Source: Lachnospiraceae bacterium (GTDB taxonomy: Bacteria > Bacillota_A > Clostridia > Lachnospirales > Lachnospiraceae). From it: DNA of 42,866 nucleotides. This document shows positions 24,238 through 33,540 of the stretch, in pieces. The position numbers and the translations under genes were made by a program. Under the pieces are notes generated by a model that was given only the letters and a program-made list of their open reading frames with translations, did not search any database and was not told the origin of the DNA. The stretch is taken from positions 1 to 42,866 of the forward strand of contig JAETQR010000032.1 in the NCBI GenBank assembly GCA_021770615.1, given 5' to 3'. How positions within the stretch are numbered: position 1 is the first letter of the stretch; each line of letters begins with the position of its first letter.

Positions 24238-24850
24238 AATTATAAGGAGAGCGTCTGGTATGTGGAAGAAGATGGGAAGAAGACAGAACTAATCTACCGG
24301 GGTTAGACAATAGCACGGACAGCATAAGATATGGATTTAAGCCGCAGAAGCATGATAAGAGGATATTTAGGATCAAATGTGAGGAAGACCGGAGATATCT
24401 TCACGTCGGTGGTGCGCAGCAACCATAAGTGAAAGCGTCTGTATAAGAAACGGACGGGAGTGGAACGGATCAATGGGTGGATAGACATGGACTGTCGATT
24501 TGAGCGTCATATCATAAGGGGACTGGATAAAATGAAGATGTTCCTGACCGTTACATTTATTGTATATATGGCTATGGAGAAAGCGAAGGTAATGGCTGGA
24601 GAGACAGAGCATCTGTGTAAGCTGTACGCATAACCAGATAAGATCAGAAGGCAGGCAAAAAAAAGGAAGAAGCCAATTCAGGAGGGTAAGTGCGCCCAAA
24701 AATCAGGAGAAGCCCGCACAGCCCCAATGTTTGAGACTGATTATGGCAGGGACTGTCGCGCTAAAGAGTCTATGTGAAGGTAAAGCCGGAATAAGATCCT
24801 TGGTAATTTATAAAAACCCTACAGCGAAATTAATTCATGAAACAAAAAAG

Positions 24851-24885
24851 TTGACGGTTTGACCTTGATATGATAAAATATCAAG
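24851..24885 (+). promoter_or_regulatory. Promoter with overlapping operator for the FRG-protein module
   Basis: TTGACG (24851-24856), a 17-bp spacer and TAAAAT (24874-24879). A perfect inverted repeat CTTGATAT-N6-ATATCAAG (24864-24885) spans the -10 box, a position expected for a repressor site. A leader of about 130 nt follows before the first small gene. Confidence 0.65.
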
Positions 24886-25016
24886 ATAAAACACATTTCT
24901 GTATTGTTAGTAAAAGTGGCAGATGCATTCTTGTGTGGAGAATAGTTTTTTATTTAACAAAAACAGAGTCTGACGGTGGAACCGTGAAGATTCATTTTAG
25001 GAAGGAGGATTGTGAA

Positions 25017-25196
25017 ATGTACAGTGAATTTATGGAAAAGAGATATGCCCCGGGAAAGAGAAAGAATTCTTTCTATATGGATATGCCAAGGTTAGGGGAT
25101 TACGAGAAACGAATGGAAGATTTAGACGAGGCTTTAGAATATACATATTACATAGATGATAGTAATAAAAAGTTAGTTCAGGAAACGATAAGATAG
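25017..25196 (+). CDS. Small charged protein, first gene of the FRG module
   Basis: 59 residues from the ATG at 25017, with AGGAAGGAGG upstream, one of the strongest ribosome-binding sites in the window. An upstream in-frame ATG (24870) lies in the promoter and is rejected. Sequence begins MYSEFMEKRYAPGKRKNSFY and ends acidic and helical (YEKRMEDLDEALEYTYYIDD). No family is recognised. It lies 110 bp before the 1375-residue gene in the same orientation, and could be a regulator, a chaperone or an inhibitor of the large protein. Confidence 0.65.
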   Translation: MYSEFMEKRYAPGKRKNSFYMDMPRLGDYEKRMEDLDEALEYTYYIDDSNKKLVQETIR

Positions 25197-25306
25197 GATA
25201 AAGAAAATGAGGCTGGAAGCAGTCTCTTTTTTTTGTCACCTAAGTATATAAAGATAGTTAGCCGCAGAGTTTTGTATGTGGGAATGATAATTCAGAGGAG
25301 GATAAT

Positions 25307-28300
25307 ATGGCGGGATATGTTGTTGAACTATACAAGAATATCCGATCAGCGGACGGATATCAACCAAGACAAAAACAAGAGGACGATGACAAGGAGAAAC
25401 AAGAGAAATTTCATAAGAAGACTTACGTGACATTTGGAGAATTTGACAAGATGGCAATTTCTAGGGTGACGGCATTTTCCAGAATGAGAGACATGTCGGA
25501 ATTATCTAAAATGTGGATCGGAGACAGGCAGAAACTTTTATTATATGAGATTGAGCAGGACAATGAAGTGTTTTACCGGGATGCGGAAGGAAGCGAAGGA
25601 ATTTATATAAAAGCGGATAAAGGCATATACCTTTCCGAGAGCTTATTTATTGCTGTAACGATCCTGCAATTTAAAGAGGAAGAAGACAAAACGGACACGA
25701 AGCAGCGATTAAAAATTTACAGGGACAAGATATTGAGCCTGGTGAAAAAGAAAAGAACGGAAGAAAAAGAAGAGATATACTGTTCCGTTTTTGGTACATT
25801 GGGTACTTATGGGTTTGCGGTCATGTGGGCGGCCGATCAGCCATCTGAGATCTTAAAGCTAATTAATGAGATAAAAGGAATGAGCGCCGGAGATAACGAG
25901 GAATGTGACACAAATGAGGCGGAGCATAATTTTTTGTCCCTTTTTTCTATCTTTGCCAAAAATAATTTGGAAAAAGAGGCGATAAGGGAGAGACTTGATT
26001 GTGTACGGGGGACGGCACTGCTACAGGTGACTTTAGAGTCTGCTCTGACGGATGTGGTACTAAGTCGTTTTGGAAAGCAGTTTATGACTGAAGAATTTCT
26101 GCATAGCGCGGGGGAACATGATCTAATCATCAAAACAAGCATTAAGAGTCTCTACTGGCTCTTTGAAGAAAAAGAACTGCTGGATCCGGGAGAGCCGTTT
26201 TATCAAAAGCATATCCTCCAAACAAACGTGCGTCTCTGCGATGAGCTTTCTGTGGAAACTGATTGGGAATCATCAATGGAAGAAGAACAATCTGGAAAGG
26301 CGAAGGAAGAAAAGGAGGATTATCAGGAACAGCCTAATAGGTTAAGTGAGATTGTTAAGAAAGTGAAAGAGAATTATAAAGAACTTCGAAAGATGTTTTT
26401 TGAAGATTTCCCCAAAACGGCGGGGATGGTGGATTCGTTAGATTTGCTTTATAGTGATTTTGTGTCGAAAATATCGACGGTTTCTAATAGTATGTGGGCA
26501 TATGACTTTGGATATCAATTCCTCGCTATATTAAACGTGATCAAAAAATATCTGGAAAAGTTTATTGCTCAGAAGATTATAGTTCCAACTACTCAGCTTT
26601 TGGAAGAGTTCCGGGAGATTTTGAATTGCTTTGAATATCAGATAATACATATAGCCGAGTCAAATAATCTGTTGATTGATACACCGAATTGTCATCTTAG
26701 ATATACAGGACAAAATAATCTGACGCTGTACTCCTATTTTGGTATTACAAAGGATGTAATAAAACTATGTTATCTAATGTCAGGGAAAAAACAACAGTCT
26801 CAAATCATGCCGCTGATTTCAGTGGATATTGTTCCAATCATCGAAAGCACGATGTATATTGATTATGGTGTTTCTGGCGAGGATCGCGTAATAAACTTTA
26901 ACCTCCCGATGATGGCGCTGTATAATATGCCGGAATATGTGCCATATCTATATCATGAAATCTTTCACTATACAGTTCCAAGGGATCGGGTGGTAAGAAA
27001 CTGGATAAAAGGTATTGGGTTGACAATTGCCGCAGTCCAGAATGTATTCAGAAATTTGTTTGGGTTTTATTCTGGAATTGAAGAAGAGAACATATTAGAG
27101 AAGCTGACAAGAGGTGTTTTTCTGCCGGCAATTTATCGTTCGGTGTGTACACGGTATTATGATAAAGATATGGCAGAAATCAAAAGCAAAAATAGTAAAG
27201 GATGCGGGAATGGAGATATTGACCGAAAAGAATGGAAGAGGTATGAGCGGGAGCTGTTTGAACAGCTCAAAAAAGATGCATCTGAGCAACATGTAGTTGT
27301 GTCTCGAAATAATATCATATTTGATGTGCTGGTGGATCTGTATAATCAAAGAGAAGAGCTGAAAGAAGCCGCAGAGAACCTTATGGAACGGGCAGTAGAT
27401 GAGATAAAAGATACAGAAATTCCGGTAATCCTGGAAAAGATTGATGAATTTATGAATGAACTGAGTGGGATGTCAGGGGAAGTAGGGAACAGAGCTAAAG
27501 CACCAGTCTACAATAAGCTGATAGGAGAGACGAAATTATCGGATGAGAGTCTGCTCCATATACAGGAACTGGGGGATATGTCTACGGCACTGAGCGAGGT
27601 AGCAAGTGATATTCCTATGGTGGAACTGGCTGGAATGGAGCCGGTACACTATATGATAAGTTATGTTAAGATTCAGGATGGTCTTTTGAAAAGATCTAAT
27701 GACAAGCCGCAGATACAGGACTATATCCGAATTGGTGCAGTTCTTGATTACCTTTTAGGATTCAATCAGCGTTCTTCGTATGTCATTCAGCAATTTGATG
27801 TTTGTGAAGCTCCTTTCGTCCAAATATACACGGGGTTGTATTATAGCAATAAGAGAGCGGGGAATAATCCTAAAGCGTTTCTGAAAGAGTTGGAAGAGAA
27901 AGCAAAGTGTCGGTTTTGTTGGATAAGAAAAGTATATTTGCATTATTTAAAAGAATACCGCATTTATAGCCCAATTTTTGAAGAGATCATAAATCAGGCC
28001 AGTGTGGAAAAAAGAACAAAGGATGCGGCAAAGTCGGAGAAGTGTCAGGATATCTATGATCGGATCCTAAAGCTTCATTGTGAGAAATATTACACGTTAT
28101 TACAAACATACGGAACAGGGATTATGAAAGCAATAGAAGCGGCTCCAACATATCGACCAGAAGAGGCACGGACAGAAATCCTGAAATGTAAGGAGATGTT
28201 TAACAATAATCTTTTCGAACTCAACATACGATGGATTCAAGAATATCAGAAGCAGGAGAGTTTTTCAGACTTAGAAAAGTGTCTGAAAGATCAAGCGGAA

Positions 28301-29434
28301 GAAAAGCAGGTTTATGAAGAGAGAGAGATTGAGTTGATAAAGTCATTTCGGGGAGATGTGGGGATGGCGGAATGGGAGACTGTTCTGAAACGAAAAGGGG
28401 CGGAAAACTACAGCTACGAGGTAGATGATGGCATTGAAGGATTATGCAGGGTTACGGAGAGAATTTTACAGAGATTTTCTAGACAGAACACAGAAACATA
28501 TGGTTCTGTCAGCCATGAACTTTGGTATAGGGGACAGGGCAGAACCAGTTACAGGCTGCTTCCATCAGCTATGCGCAGATATGCCCAGCAGAATCATCGA
28601 AGTGATCAGTTACGGACCTATCAGCGCGAAGCATATGAAGAATTCAAATTTCGAATGGATAATATGTCGGAGAAGCAGGACAGGATTGGTTATACGACCT
28701 GCGATTACCTTGCGCTGATGCAGCATTATAGCGCACCGACGATCTATATGGACTGGTCAGAAAATGCATTGGCAGCGCTATACTTTGCCTTGGAAGCATA
28801 TATTGACCCGACGAAATTGGATGAGCAGAACAATGATGATGCAGCCTTATATGTCTTGCATCCGAATCTGTATAATGAAGCACGTAACCGGATTATGGGA
28901 TTGAAAAAGGCAGATACGGGAATCTTTTTGGATAAATGCATGAAAGAAACAGAACAGACAAGTACGAACAGCCTTCCAAATTTGTCGGTAAAGTACAACG
29001 AAGACAAATACAACATGTTTTTGTTGGGAGAGATAGGAGAAAATGATTCGATTCCGGCATATTGTGGGAGGGAAATCAAAACACTACAGGATAATTTCAA
29101 TCAGGAAAAGTATCTTTACCTTCCACTGGCGATCTATTCTTCCAGAGCAAACGCTAGGATCAGGGCGCAGTTTGGAATGTTTATGGCATTCAATATTTTT
29201 ACGCCTATAGGTGAAAATGGAAACTTTGATTATATGTCTCTGGAAAAAATACAGGAATTTTTTCTGGACTATTTTAATGATGCGGAGCCTTTTATGTATA
29301 AGGTTATTATAAAAAGCAACTGCAAGAAGAAAATAGCAGGATGGCTGAAAGCGATAGGAGTATCTAAAGATATGATTTATCCAGAATTGTCAAATATCGG
29401 CGAAAGAATTAAAAGAACTTCTCTGCATATTTGA
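25307..29434 (+). CDS. 1375-residue protein with HExxH motif and C-terminal FRG domain; candidate defence effector
   Basis: ATG preceded by GAGGAGG. Residues 1-300 alternate strand-like and helical segments with two similar-looking units (TYVTFGEFDKMAISRVTAFS and IYCSVFGTLGTYGFAVMWAA). An acidic linker follows around 335-350. The middle, largely helical, contains HEIFH (His550, Glu551, His554) and, about 210 residues later, SEVASDIPM (Glu764, Asp768), an arrangement consistent with a zinc metallopeptidase-like site. The C-terminal FRG domain (about 1065-1320) has LWYRGQGRTSYRLLPSAMRR (1073-1078 core), LMQHYSAPTIYMDWSENAL and NARIRAQFGMFMAF. FRG domains are frequent in phage, mobile-element and defence contexts, but their chemistry is unknown. 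No membrane helix or NTPase motif is visible. Metalloprotease activity and a defence role are inference. Confidence 0.85.
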   Translation: MAGYVVELYKNIRSADGYQPRQKQEDDDKEKQEKFHKKTYVTFGEFDKMAISRVTAFSRMRDMSELSKMWIGDRQKLLLYEIEQDNEVFYRDAEGSEGIYIKADKGIYLSESLFIAVTILQFKEEEDKTDTKQRLKIYRDKILSLVKKKRTEEKEEIYCSVFGTLGTYGFAVMWAADQPSEILKLINEIKGMSAGDNEECDTNEAEHNFLSLFSIFAKNNLEKEAIRERLDCVRGTALLQVTLESALTDVVLSRFGKQFMTEEFLHSAGEHDLIIKTSIKSLYWLFEEKELLDPGEPFYQKHILQTNVRLCDELSVETDWESSMEEEQSGKAKEEKEDYQEQPNRLSEIVKKVKENYKELRKMFFEDFPKTAGMVDSLDLLYSDFVSKISTVSNSMWAYDFGYQFLAILNVIKKYLEKFIAQKIIVPTTQLLEEFREILNCFEYQIIHIAESNNLLIDTPNCHLRYTGQNNLTLYSYFGITKDVIKLCYLMSGKKQQSQIMPLISVDIVPIIESTMYIDYGVSGEDRVINFNLPMMALYNMPEYVPYLYHEIFHYTVPRDRVVRNWIKGIGLTIAAVQNVFRNLFGFYSGIEEENILEKLTRGVFLPAIYRSVCTRYYDKDMAEIKSKNSKGCGNGDIDRKEWKRYERELFEQLKKDASEQHVVVSRNNIIFDVLVDLYNQREELKEAAENLMERAVDEIKDTEIPVILEKIDEFMNELSGMSGEVGNRAKAPVYNKLIGETKLSDESLLHIQELGDMSTALSEVASDIPMVELAGMEPVHYMISYVKIQDGLLKRSNDKPQIQDYIRIGAVLDYLLGFNQRSSYVIQQFDVCEAPFVQIYTGLYYSNKRAGNNPKAFLKELEEKAKCRFCWIRKVYLHYLKEYRIYSPIFEEIINQASVEKRTKDAAKSEKCQDIYDRILKLHCEKYYTLLQTYGTGIMKAIEAAPTYRPEEARTEILKCKEMFNNNLFELNIRWIQEYQKQESFSDLEKCLKDQAEEKQVYEEREIELIKSFRGDVGMAEWETVLKRKGAENYSYEVDDGIEGLCRVTERILQRFSRQNTETYGSVSHELWYRGQGRTSYRLLPSAMRRYAQQNHRSDQLRTYQREAYEEFKFRMDNMSEKQDRIGYTTCDYLALMQHYSAPTIYMDWSENALAALYFALEAYIDPTKLDEQNNDDAALYVLHPNLYNEARNRIMGLKKADTGIFLDKCMKETEQTSTNSLPNLSVKYNEDKYNMFLLGEIGENDSIPAYCGREIKTLQDNFNQEKYLYLPLAIYSSRANARIRAQFGMFMAFNIFTPIGENGNFDYMSLEKIQEFFLDYFNDAEPFMYKVIIKSNCKKKIAGWLKAIGVSKDMIYPELSNIGERIKRTSLHI

Positions 29435-29482
29435 TAAAATTCGCCGACTTCTTAGGATATGCTATGAACGGAGGTGGATTTT

Positions 29483-29839
29483 GTGAGAAGATTAAAAAAC
29501 TATTATTGCTGGTATACAATAAAAGACTGGCTGGATGCACAGGCGGAAGGATATGTGAAACTGAAACGGCCGGACAACGGCAAATCTGGCTGTTTGGTTA
29601 AAAAGCTGCTGGATATGGCCGGGCACGATTGTGTGCCTTTGACCATTGTATGTGTGAGAGGTAAAGAGGGATACTATATTGAGAGTGATGACGAATTGTA
29701 TGCGTTTTTTAATTTTCTCAATGATCGGGAGTCTCTTACAGAAAATGGGAAAAAGCTCTTTTTTTCAGATTTTGATTTGGAAAAGAGAGTGAATATCTTA
29801 AATGCACAGATTCATTCCATATGGATTGATATGGATTAG
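29483..29839 (+). CDS. Third gene of the FRG module, function unknown
   Basis: 118 residues from the GTG at 29483, with CGGAGG 9 nt upstream. A GTG at 29474 overlaps the SD sequence and is rejected. Sequence begins MRRLKNYYCWYTIKDWLDAQ, then VPLTIVCVRGKEGYYIESDD and LEKRVNILNAQIHSIWIDMD. It is a small alpha/beta protein without a recognised family. It follows the FRG protein by about 50 bp on the same strand and likely belongs to the same transcript. The cysteines (CW, GC, DC) are not arranged as a metal site. Confidence 0.65.
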   Translation: MRRLKNYYCWYTIKDWLDAQAEGYVKLKRPDNGKSGCLVKKLLDMAGHDCVPLTIVCVRGKEGYYIESDDELYAFFNFLNDRESLTENGKKLFFSDFDLEKRVNILNAQIHSIWIDMD

Positions 29840-29863
29840 GTTATAAATAAGTCGCAGGGATCA

Positions 29864-29897
29864 TTGCAAAATAGATGAGTAATCATCTGTTTTGCAA
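29864..29897. repeat. 15-bp inverted repeat after the FRG module
   Basis: TTGCAAAATAGATGA (29864-29878) and TCATCTGTTTTGCAA (29883-29897) pair over 15 positions with one G-U, around a GTAA tetraloop. No T-run follows, so termination is possible but not certain. The next 250 bases (to 30145) show no gene. Confidence 0.6.
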
Positions 29898-30145
29898 CGG
29901 ACAATCATAAGAAAATCGCACCATAATAAATGAAAACTGGATACTGGCTATACGCTATGTAGTGGTACACTTAAAATGCCGAATAAGATCGGAAGGGGAT
30001 TGGTGTTTCCAAGCCCGTGCAACATGCTAATTTTCAACTCCTTTAGATGTATCACTTTTTGTTCCCATCGGATTTTGAAAAGGACACAGGAGAGCTAACA
30101 ATTAAGCAAGGAGTTGCATCGGCTTATGCGAAGGAGGTTTGCTTT

Positions 30146-30424
30146 ATGAAAGTATTATATAAGCGATGTTGTAGGATTGATATACATAAAAATATGATGG
30201 TAGCCTGTGCTTTTTACGAGTGTCAGAAAAATGCCAGTTTTCAACAATGACGGAAGATATTCTCCAATTAGTTTCGTGGCTGAAAGAAACTGATTGTGAG
30301 ATAGCTACCATGGAAAGTACAGGATCTTAGTGGAAACCTGTATATAATATTTTTGAAGAAGAAGGTATTCCGATTATGATTGTAAATGTCCAACACATTA
30401 AGGGGGTTCCCAGTAGTAAAGTGG
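30146..30424 (+). pseudogene. IS110-family transposase fragment
   Basis: Starts at the ATG at 30146 with AAGGAGG upstream. It carries the N-terminal RuvC-like/DEDD pattern CRIDIHKNMMVACAFYE, then shifts frame near 30245 (MTEDILQLVSWLKETDCEIA), shows MESTGS followed by a TAG where Tyr-Trp is normal, and continues YNIFEEEGIPIMIVN and VQHIKGVPSSKVDEW. It ends where the truncated integrase on the other strand begins. It is inactive. Confidence 0.8.
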
Positions 30425-31181
30425 ATGAATGGCGGCGGAATATATGTGGAGTGATATGCATATTAATATAGCTAAATTTAAGTATTTTACGATCATAGCC
30501 CGTACAAATTGCTCTGAATACCGCTGATGGAGGCGATTGATAAAGAACCATCCGGTGGCGGCAATATTAGTTTGAAATGCAGTATAATATTCGGCAATCA
30601 CCTTTTTGACATCATCATTGCCGATCTGGATCAGGCGTTCTTTAGAGTCTTTTCCATAAATGATTATCCTGTATGATACAAGATCCACCTGCTGTATTCT
30701 TAAGGCGCACAGTTCAGAGATTCTGACACCGGTGGAAAAGAGCATTTCAATAATAGTGATGTCACGAAGAACCGCATTGTATTGGTACGTTGTAGTTGCA
30801 AGTGATTTTTGTTTATACATCGTGGAGATAAATGTGGTAATCGTGGTTTCCGGTATTGTGTGGGGTAGTATCTGCGGTTCCCGAAAATTCATATTTATTT
30901 GTCAAAGGGATTTGCGGCAATCAGCTCTTCATAAACCAAATAATGGAAGAAGGCTTTTAAAGCAGCAATTTTTCTTTTGGTAGTCCGTGGCTTATATTGG
31001 TCATGGAGTGAGGAAATGTAATCATTTATAGCATTCTTATCATCAAAATCAGGGTATGCCGGCATAAACGTCTGAAATTGTGCCAGATCAATGTGATAAG
31101 CCTTCAGGGTTTTCTTGTCCAATTTTTTAATGGATTCACAGTTTTCATGTAGCTTGCAATTAAAGTCTCTAATCTGTTCAT
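30410..31181 (-). pseudogene. Tyrosine recombinase (integrase) remnant with frameshifts and lost C-terminus
   Basis: Begins at the ATG at 31181 (AAGGAG upstream; MNRLETLIASYMKTVN), then shifts frame into LDKKTLKAYHIDLAQFQTFM (SAM-like core-binding domain). It reaches NPFDK and a TAA at 30895-30897, and resumes in another frame with REPQILPHTIPETTITTF and the first catalytic region STGVRISELCALRIQQVDL. A further shift near 30475 is needed to read NMHITPHIFRRHSSTLL (the HxxR box). The terminal catalytic Tyr region is missing, replaced by the IS110 fragment. It cannot act as an integrase, so the functional integrase of the element, if any, lies elsewhere. Confidence 0.82.
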
Positions 31182-31244
31182 AAATGGATACTCCTTAGTT
31201 TTTTATATCTATTATGAGTATCCATCTATGAAATGTCGATTACT

Positions 31245-31970
31245 TTAATCTTCGGGGAAAAATTCGTTTAGTATCTCAATGGTTTCTTTCGCTGTAAATC
31301 CCCACAGTATCGTACTCAGTGCTTCAATGGCAGCGTGACGTTTCCGGTAGTAGGTACGATACGAAATGTTGGAAATATGAGGTCTCAGCGCTTCTATAAT
31401 CTCGTTTGTACCCTTTAGCTCCTGGGGAGACAGGAAGGTATAGTAAAGAATCCAGTAATACTGTTCTCCGTGTTTGTGGTTGGTTCTAAGTAAATCCACA
31501 GAAGAATCCAGCATCTTCAACATCCGGTTACTCCGCTCGATGCTCTTTGCCCGCTCTTCGATATCATCTCCGGACAGATCAGCCCCTGCAGAATAGATAG
31601 AATCAAGGAATTCATCTACACTTGTCCCATACTTCATTCGGAATTGCATCTCCATCTGGCGTACTACCACCTTCAGGCTATAGGTTGCATCCCGGTATCT
31701 GCGCAGGAATTTATAGGTGTCATGAAAGCGAGGATCCTCCTCTGGATTCAGGTATGATTTATTCCAGGCATCCTTTATCCTTGCATTTTTCCCTTTTGTA
31801 TTTCCTTTTTGGCTATTCTCCCTCTTCACATTTTTCATTCCAACCGCATTTACTCCGTTATCTTTCAATTTGGCGCCATTCCTCTTCATATCTTCCGGGT
31901 TAGTACCATTTCTTCCCGCATCCCATCTATCACCATTCATCCCTGCATCCTTCCTGCTTGTATCCATCAT
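31245..31970 (-). CDS. Hypothetical protein, ArpU/sigma-like C-terminal region
   Basis: 241 residues. The first ~75 residues are low complexity, rich in Asn, Gly, Lys and Met (MNGDRWDAGRNGTNPEDMKR). The rest is helical, with HDTYKFLRRYRDATYSLKVV, RSNRMLKMLDSSVDLLRTNH, then a possible helix-turn-helix in LRPHISNISYRTYYRKRHAA followed by IEALSTILWG. This resembles the ArpU/sigma-region-4-like regulators of phages and ICEs, but only loosely. Its start lies two bases from the stop of the upstream DNA-binding gene, so the pair forms an operon. Confidence 0.55.
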   Translation of the reverse strand: MMDTSRKDAGMNGDRWDAGRNGTNPEDMKRNGAKLKDNGVNAVGMKNVKRENSQKGNTKGKNARIKDAWNKSYLNPEEDPRFHDTYKFLRRYRDATYSLKVVVRQMEMQFRMKYGTSVDEFLDSIYSAGADLSGDDIEERAKSIERSNRMLKMLDSSVDLLRTNHKHGEQYYWILYYTFLSPQELKGTNEIIEALRPHISNISYRTYYRKRHAAIEALSTILWGFTAKETIEILNEFFPED

Positions 31971-31971
31971 T

Positions 31972-33174
31972 CTATTCAGCTCCCTTCAGGATCTTTTCCA
32001 CAATATCCGCATGATCTTTCAGAATCGGATTCCGCTCCAGATAATCCTTCTCTTCAGGCTTGACTGTCAGTTCAAACCGGTAGGCAGCATTTCCGTAAGG
32101 GCAGATAATACTTAGAGTATATATATTTACTATATTCTTGCAGTCAGAGGATAAAGGAGATAATATATAGCGGGTTTTGGGACACTCGCAGCACGGAATC
32201 CCTTGTGATTTCAGCATTTCCGCAACTTTTTGGATGATAAACTGCATGTGTGATTTCGGAACGCACGGATCATTTTCTGGAACGCTGACTTGTTCCTCTT
32301 TCACAACTTCTGAAACGCAGAGTTCTTCCTTATTTTCGGATATGTGGATTGGCAGCTGCATGGTCATAGCGATCTCCTCCTTATCAATCATCACATCACT
32401 GATGTCGAACATGACTGACAGATAATCGTTCAGATAGATCATACTGCCATGCTTTCCGGTAAACGAAACCAATGTGATGAGATTCATTTCTTCAAACTTC
32501 TTTAAGGTACGTGATACGGTTGTCTTGGAATGGTTCCAGCGGTTACCTAATGTCTGGAAGCTGGTAACCGGATTGCCGGTATGGTTGCGGTAATATACAA
32601 CCGGGCCGGAGTAGGAGCCTTGTACAGACGGATCGTTATAGATGGCATGGATCCACATATCCAGAAGCATGTCCATCTCCGAGCATTTGCCCATGCTGAT
32701 AAGTTCATGGACTTTGGCGATTGGGAAAAAGAAAAAGCCGTCATCCTTCTTGCAGGGGAAGTTGTATTCCAGCACAGTATTGTCCTTTGGCCAATCTGTT
32801 ATCTTAAACTTTATGACCTTCTTATTCTCCAGAAGAGAGTAAGTGATGTAATTCTGTTTCTGCAAATAATCTAGGATTGAAACTGCCTGATGCTGGAAAC
32901 GGCACCGGAACCATGTGCGCAGATCTGCCAGAGTGCAGATCCATTCTCCAGATCCTACAAGATAAGTCATGGTTTCTGTACGGCGGTAGGATGACCTGTA
33001 ATTTGCATAAGAGCACAGGACGATGTAATAAAAAAGAAAAGAGCCTCCGTTTGTCCGGATGCCCTTGTTAGTGACGAGTGACCGTATGAAATCTCTGTAG
33101 ATTCTGCAGCGTGGGAATTCCACAATCTGCTTCAGTTCTAATTGATAATCTTGATGGTTCTTAATTTGTTCCAT
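31972..33174 (-). CDS. Putative DNA-binding or replication protein with two winged-helix-like segments
   Basis: 400 residues from the ATG at 33174, which has AAAGGAG 6 nt upstream; the ATG at 33198 is less likely. An N-terminal winged-helix-like region includes WFRCRFQHQAVSILDYLQKQ, then NYITYSLLENKKVIKFKITD. A second lies in FQTLGNRWNHSKTTVSRTLK followed by KFEEMNLITLVSF. The C-terminal third carries two Cys near CCECPKTRY and a domain of unknown type. Such proteins near the end of an ICE often act in replication or in control of excision. That role is inference. Confidence 0.6.
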   Translation of the reverse strand: MEQIKNHQDYQLELKQIVEFPRCRIYRDFIRSLVTNKGIRTNGGSFLFYYIVLCSYANYRSSYRRTETMTYLVGSGEWICTLADLRTWFRCRFQHQAVSILDYLQKQNYITYSLLENKKVIKFKITDWPKDNTVLEYNFPCKKDDGFFFFPIAKVHELISMGKCSEMDMLLDMWIHAIYNDPSVQGSYSGPVVYYRNHTGNPVTSFQTLGNRWNHSKTTVSRTLKKFEEMNLITLVSFTGKHGSMIYLNDYLSVMFDISDVMIDKEEIAMTMQLPIHISENKEELCVSEVVKEEQVSVPENDPCVPKSHMQFIIQKVAEMLKSQGIPCCECPKTRYILSPLSSDCKNIVNIYTLSIICPYGNAAYRFELTVKPEEKDYLERNPILKDHADIVEKILKGAE

Positions 33175-33540
33175 AAATGTCTCCTTTATTTCTTTCAAAA
33201 TATTTTAATCTATAAGAAATGAATTGCCCCGAGGTATAAATGTGGAAACGGTACATCAATTTTCTTGTAGAAGTAGGAAGCCTATGGTACAATAAACATA
33301 AAATAAGCCGCCAAAAGCAGCTTATGAATAGGCGTTCCTGTGCTAATAAGTTGGTGTTAGTACAGAGTTCAAATCTTATTTCTGCTAACAGCTTGCTAAT
33401 TTCACGTCAGAATATTAGCAGATATGAGAGGGAACTTGAGGATATTCCCTCCCAGTGAAAATTGCGAAATGTCCAGGAAAATAGGGGCTTCCAAGGACAT
33501 TAGAGGAGTGTTGGCTACACGTAAGAATAATGGGTTATGG

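Larger units (their letters stand above)
21954..24633 (+). mobile_element. Degenerate DUF772-type transposase remnant split by another insertion sequence
   Basis: The 5' part begins MNSIPQMNLFEEDIL at 21954 (AAAGAAAGG upstream), shifts frame near 22004, and continues through RKLYKFRGRGRNDWPCEAMW and LRALCGFEPKTVKQKD. It decays after about 22265 (MYEHLEHFGKILMVDGKVIQ is still readable). The 3' part, after the inserted IS, reads VWYVEEDGKKTELIYRG, YGFKPQKHDKRIFRIKCEED and KKRTGVERINGWIDMD, and ends at a TAA near 24633. Several frameshifts, stops and an internal loss of the DDE core are present. It is inactive, resembling IS1182/IS5-like transposases. Upstream, 21558-21950 shows no gene. Confidence 0.75.

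Noticed and set aside
24973..24986. ACGGT-GGA-ACCGT in the FRG module leader as a third copy of the transfer operator
   Set aside because: The gap is 3 bp instead of 11-12, the flanking GTGCCA repeats are absent, and it lies downstream of the promoter.
33341..33400. A second tRNA-like T-arm (GAGTTCAAATCTT)
   Set aside because: The stem does not pair properly and no acceptor or anticodon arm can be drawn.
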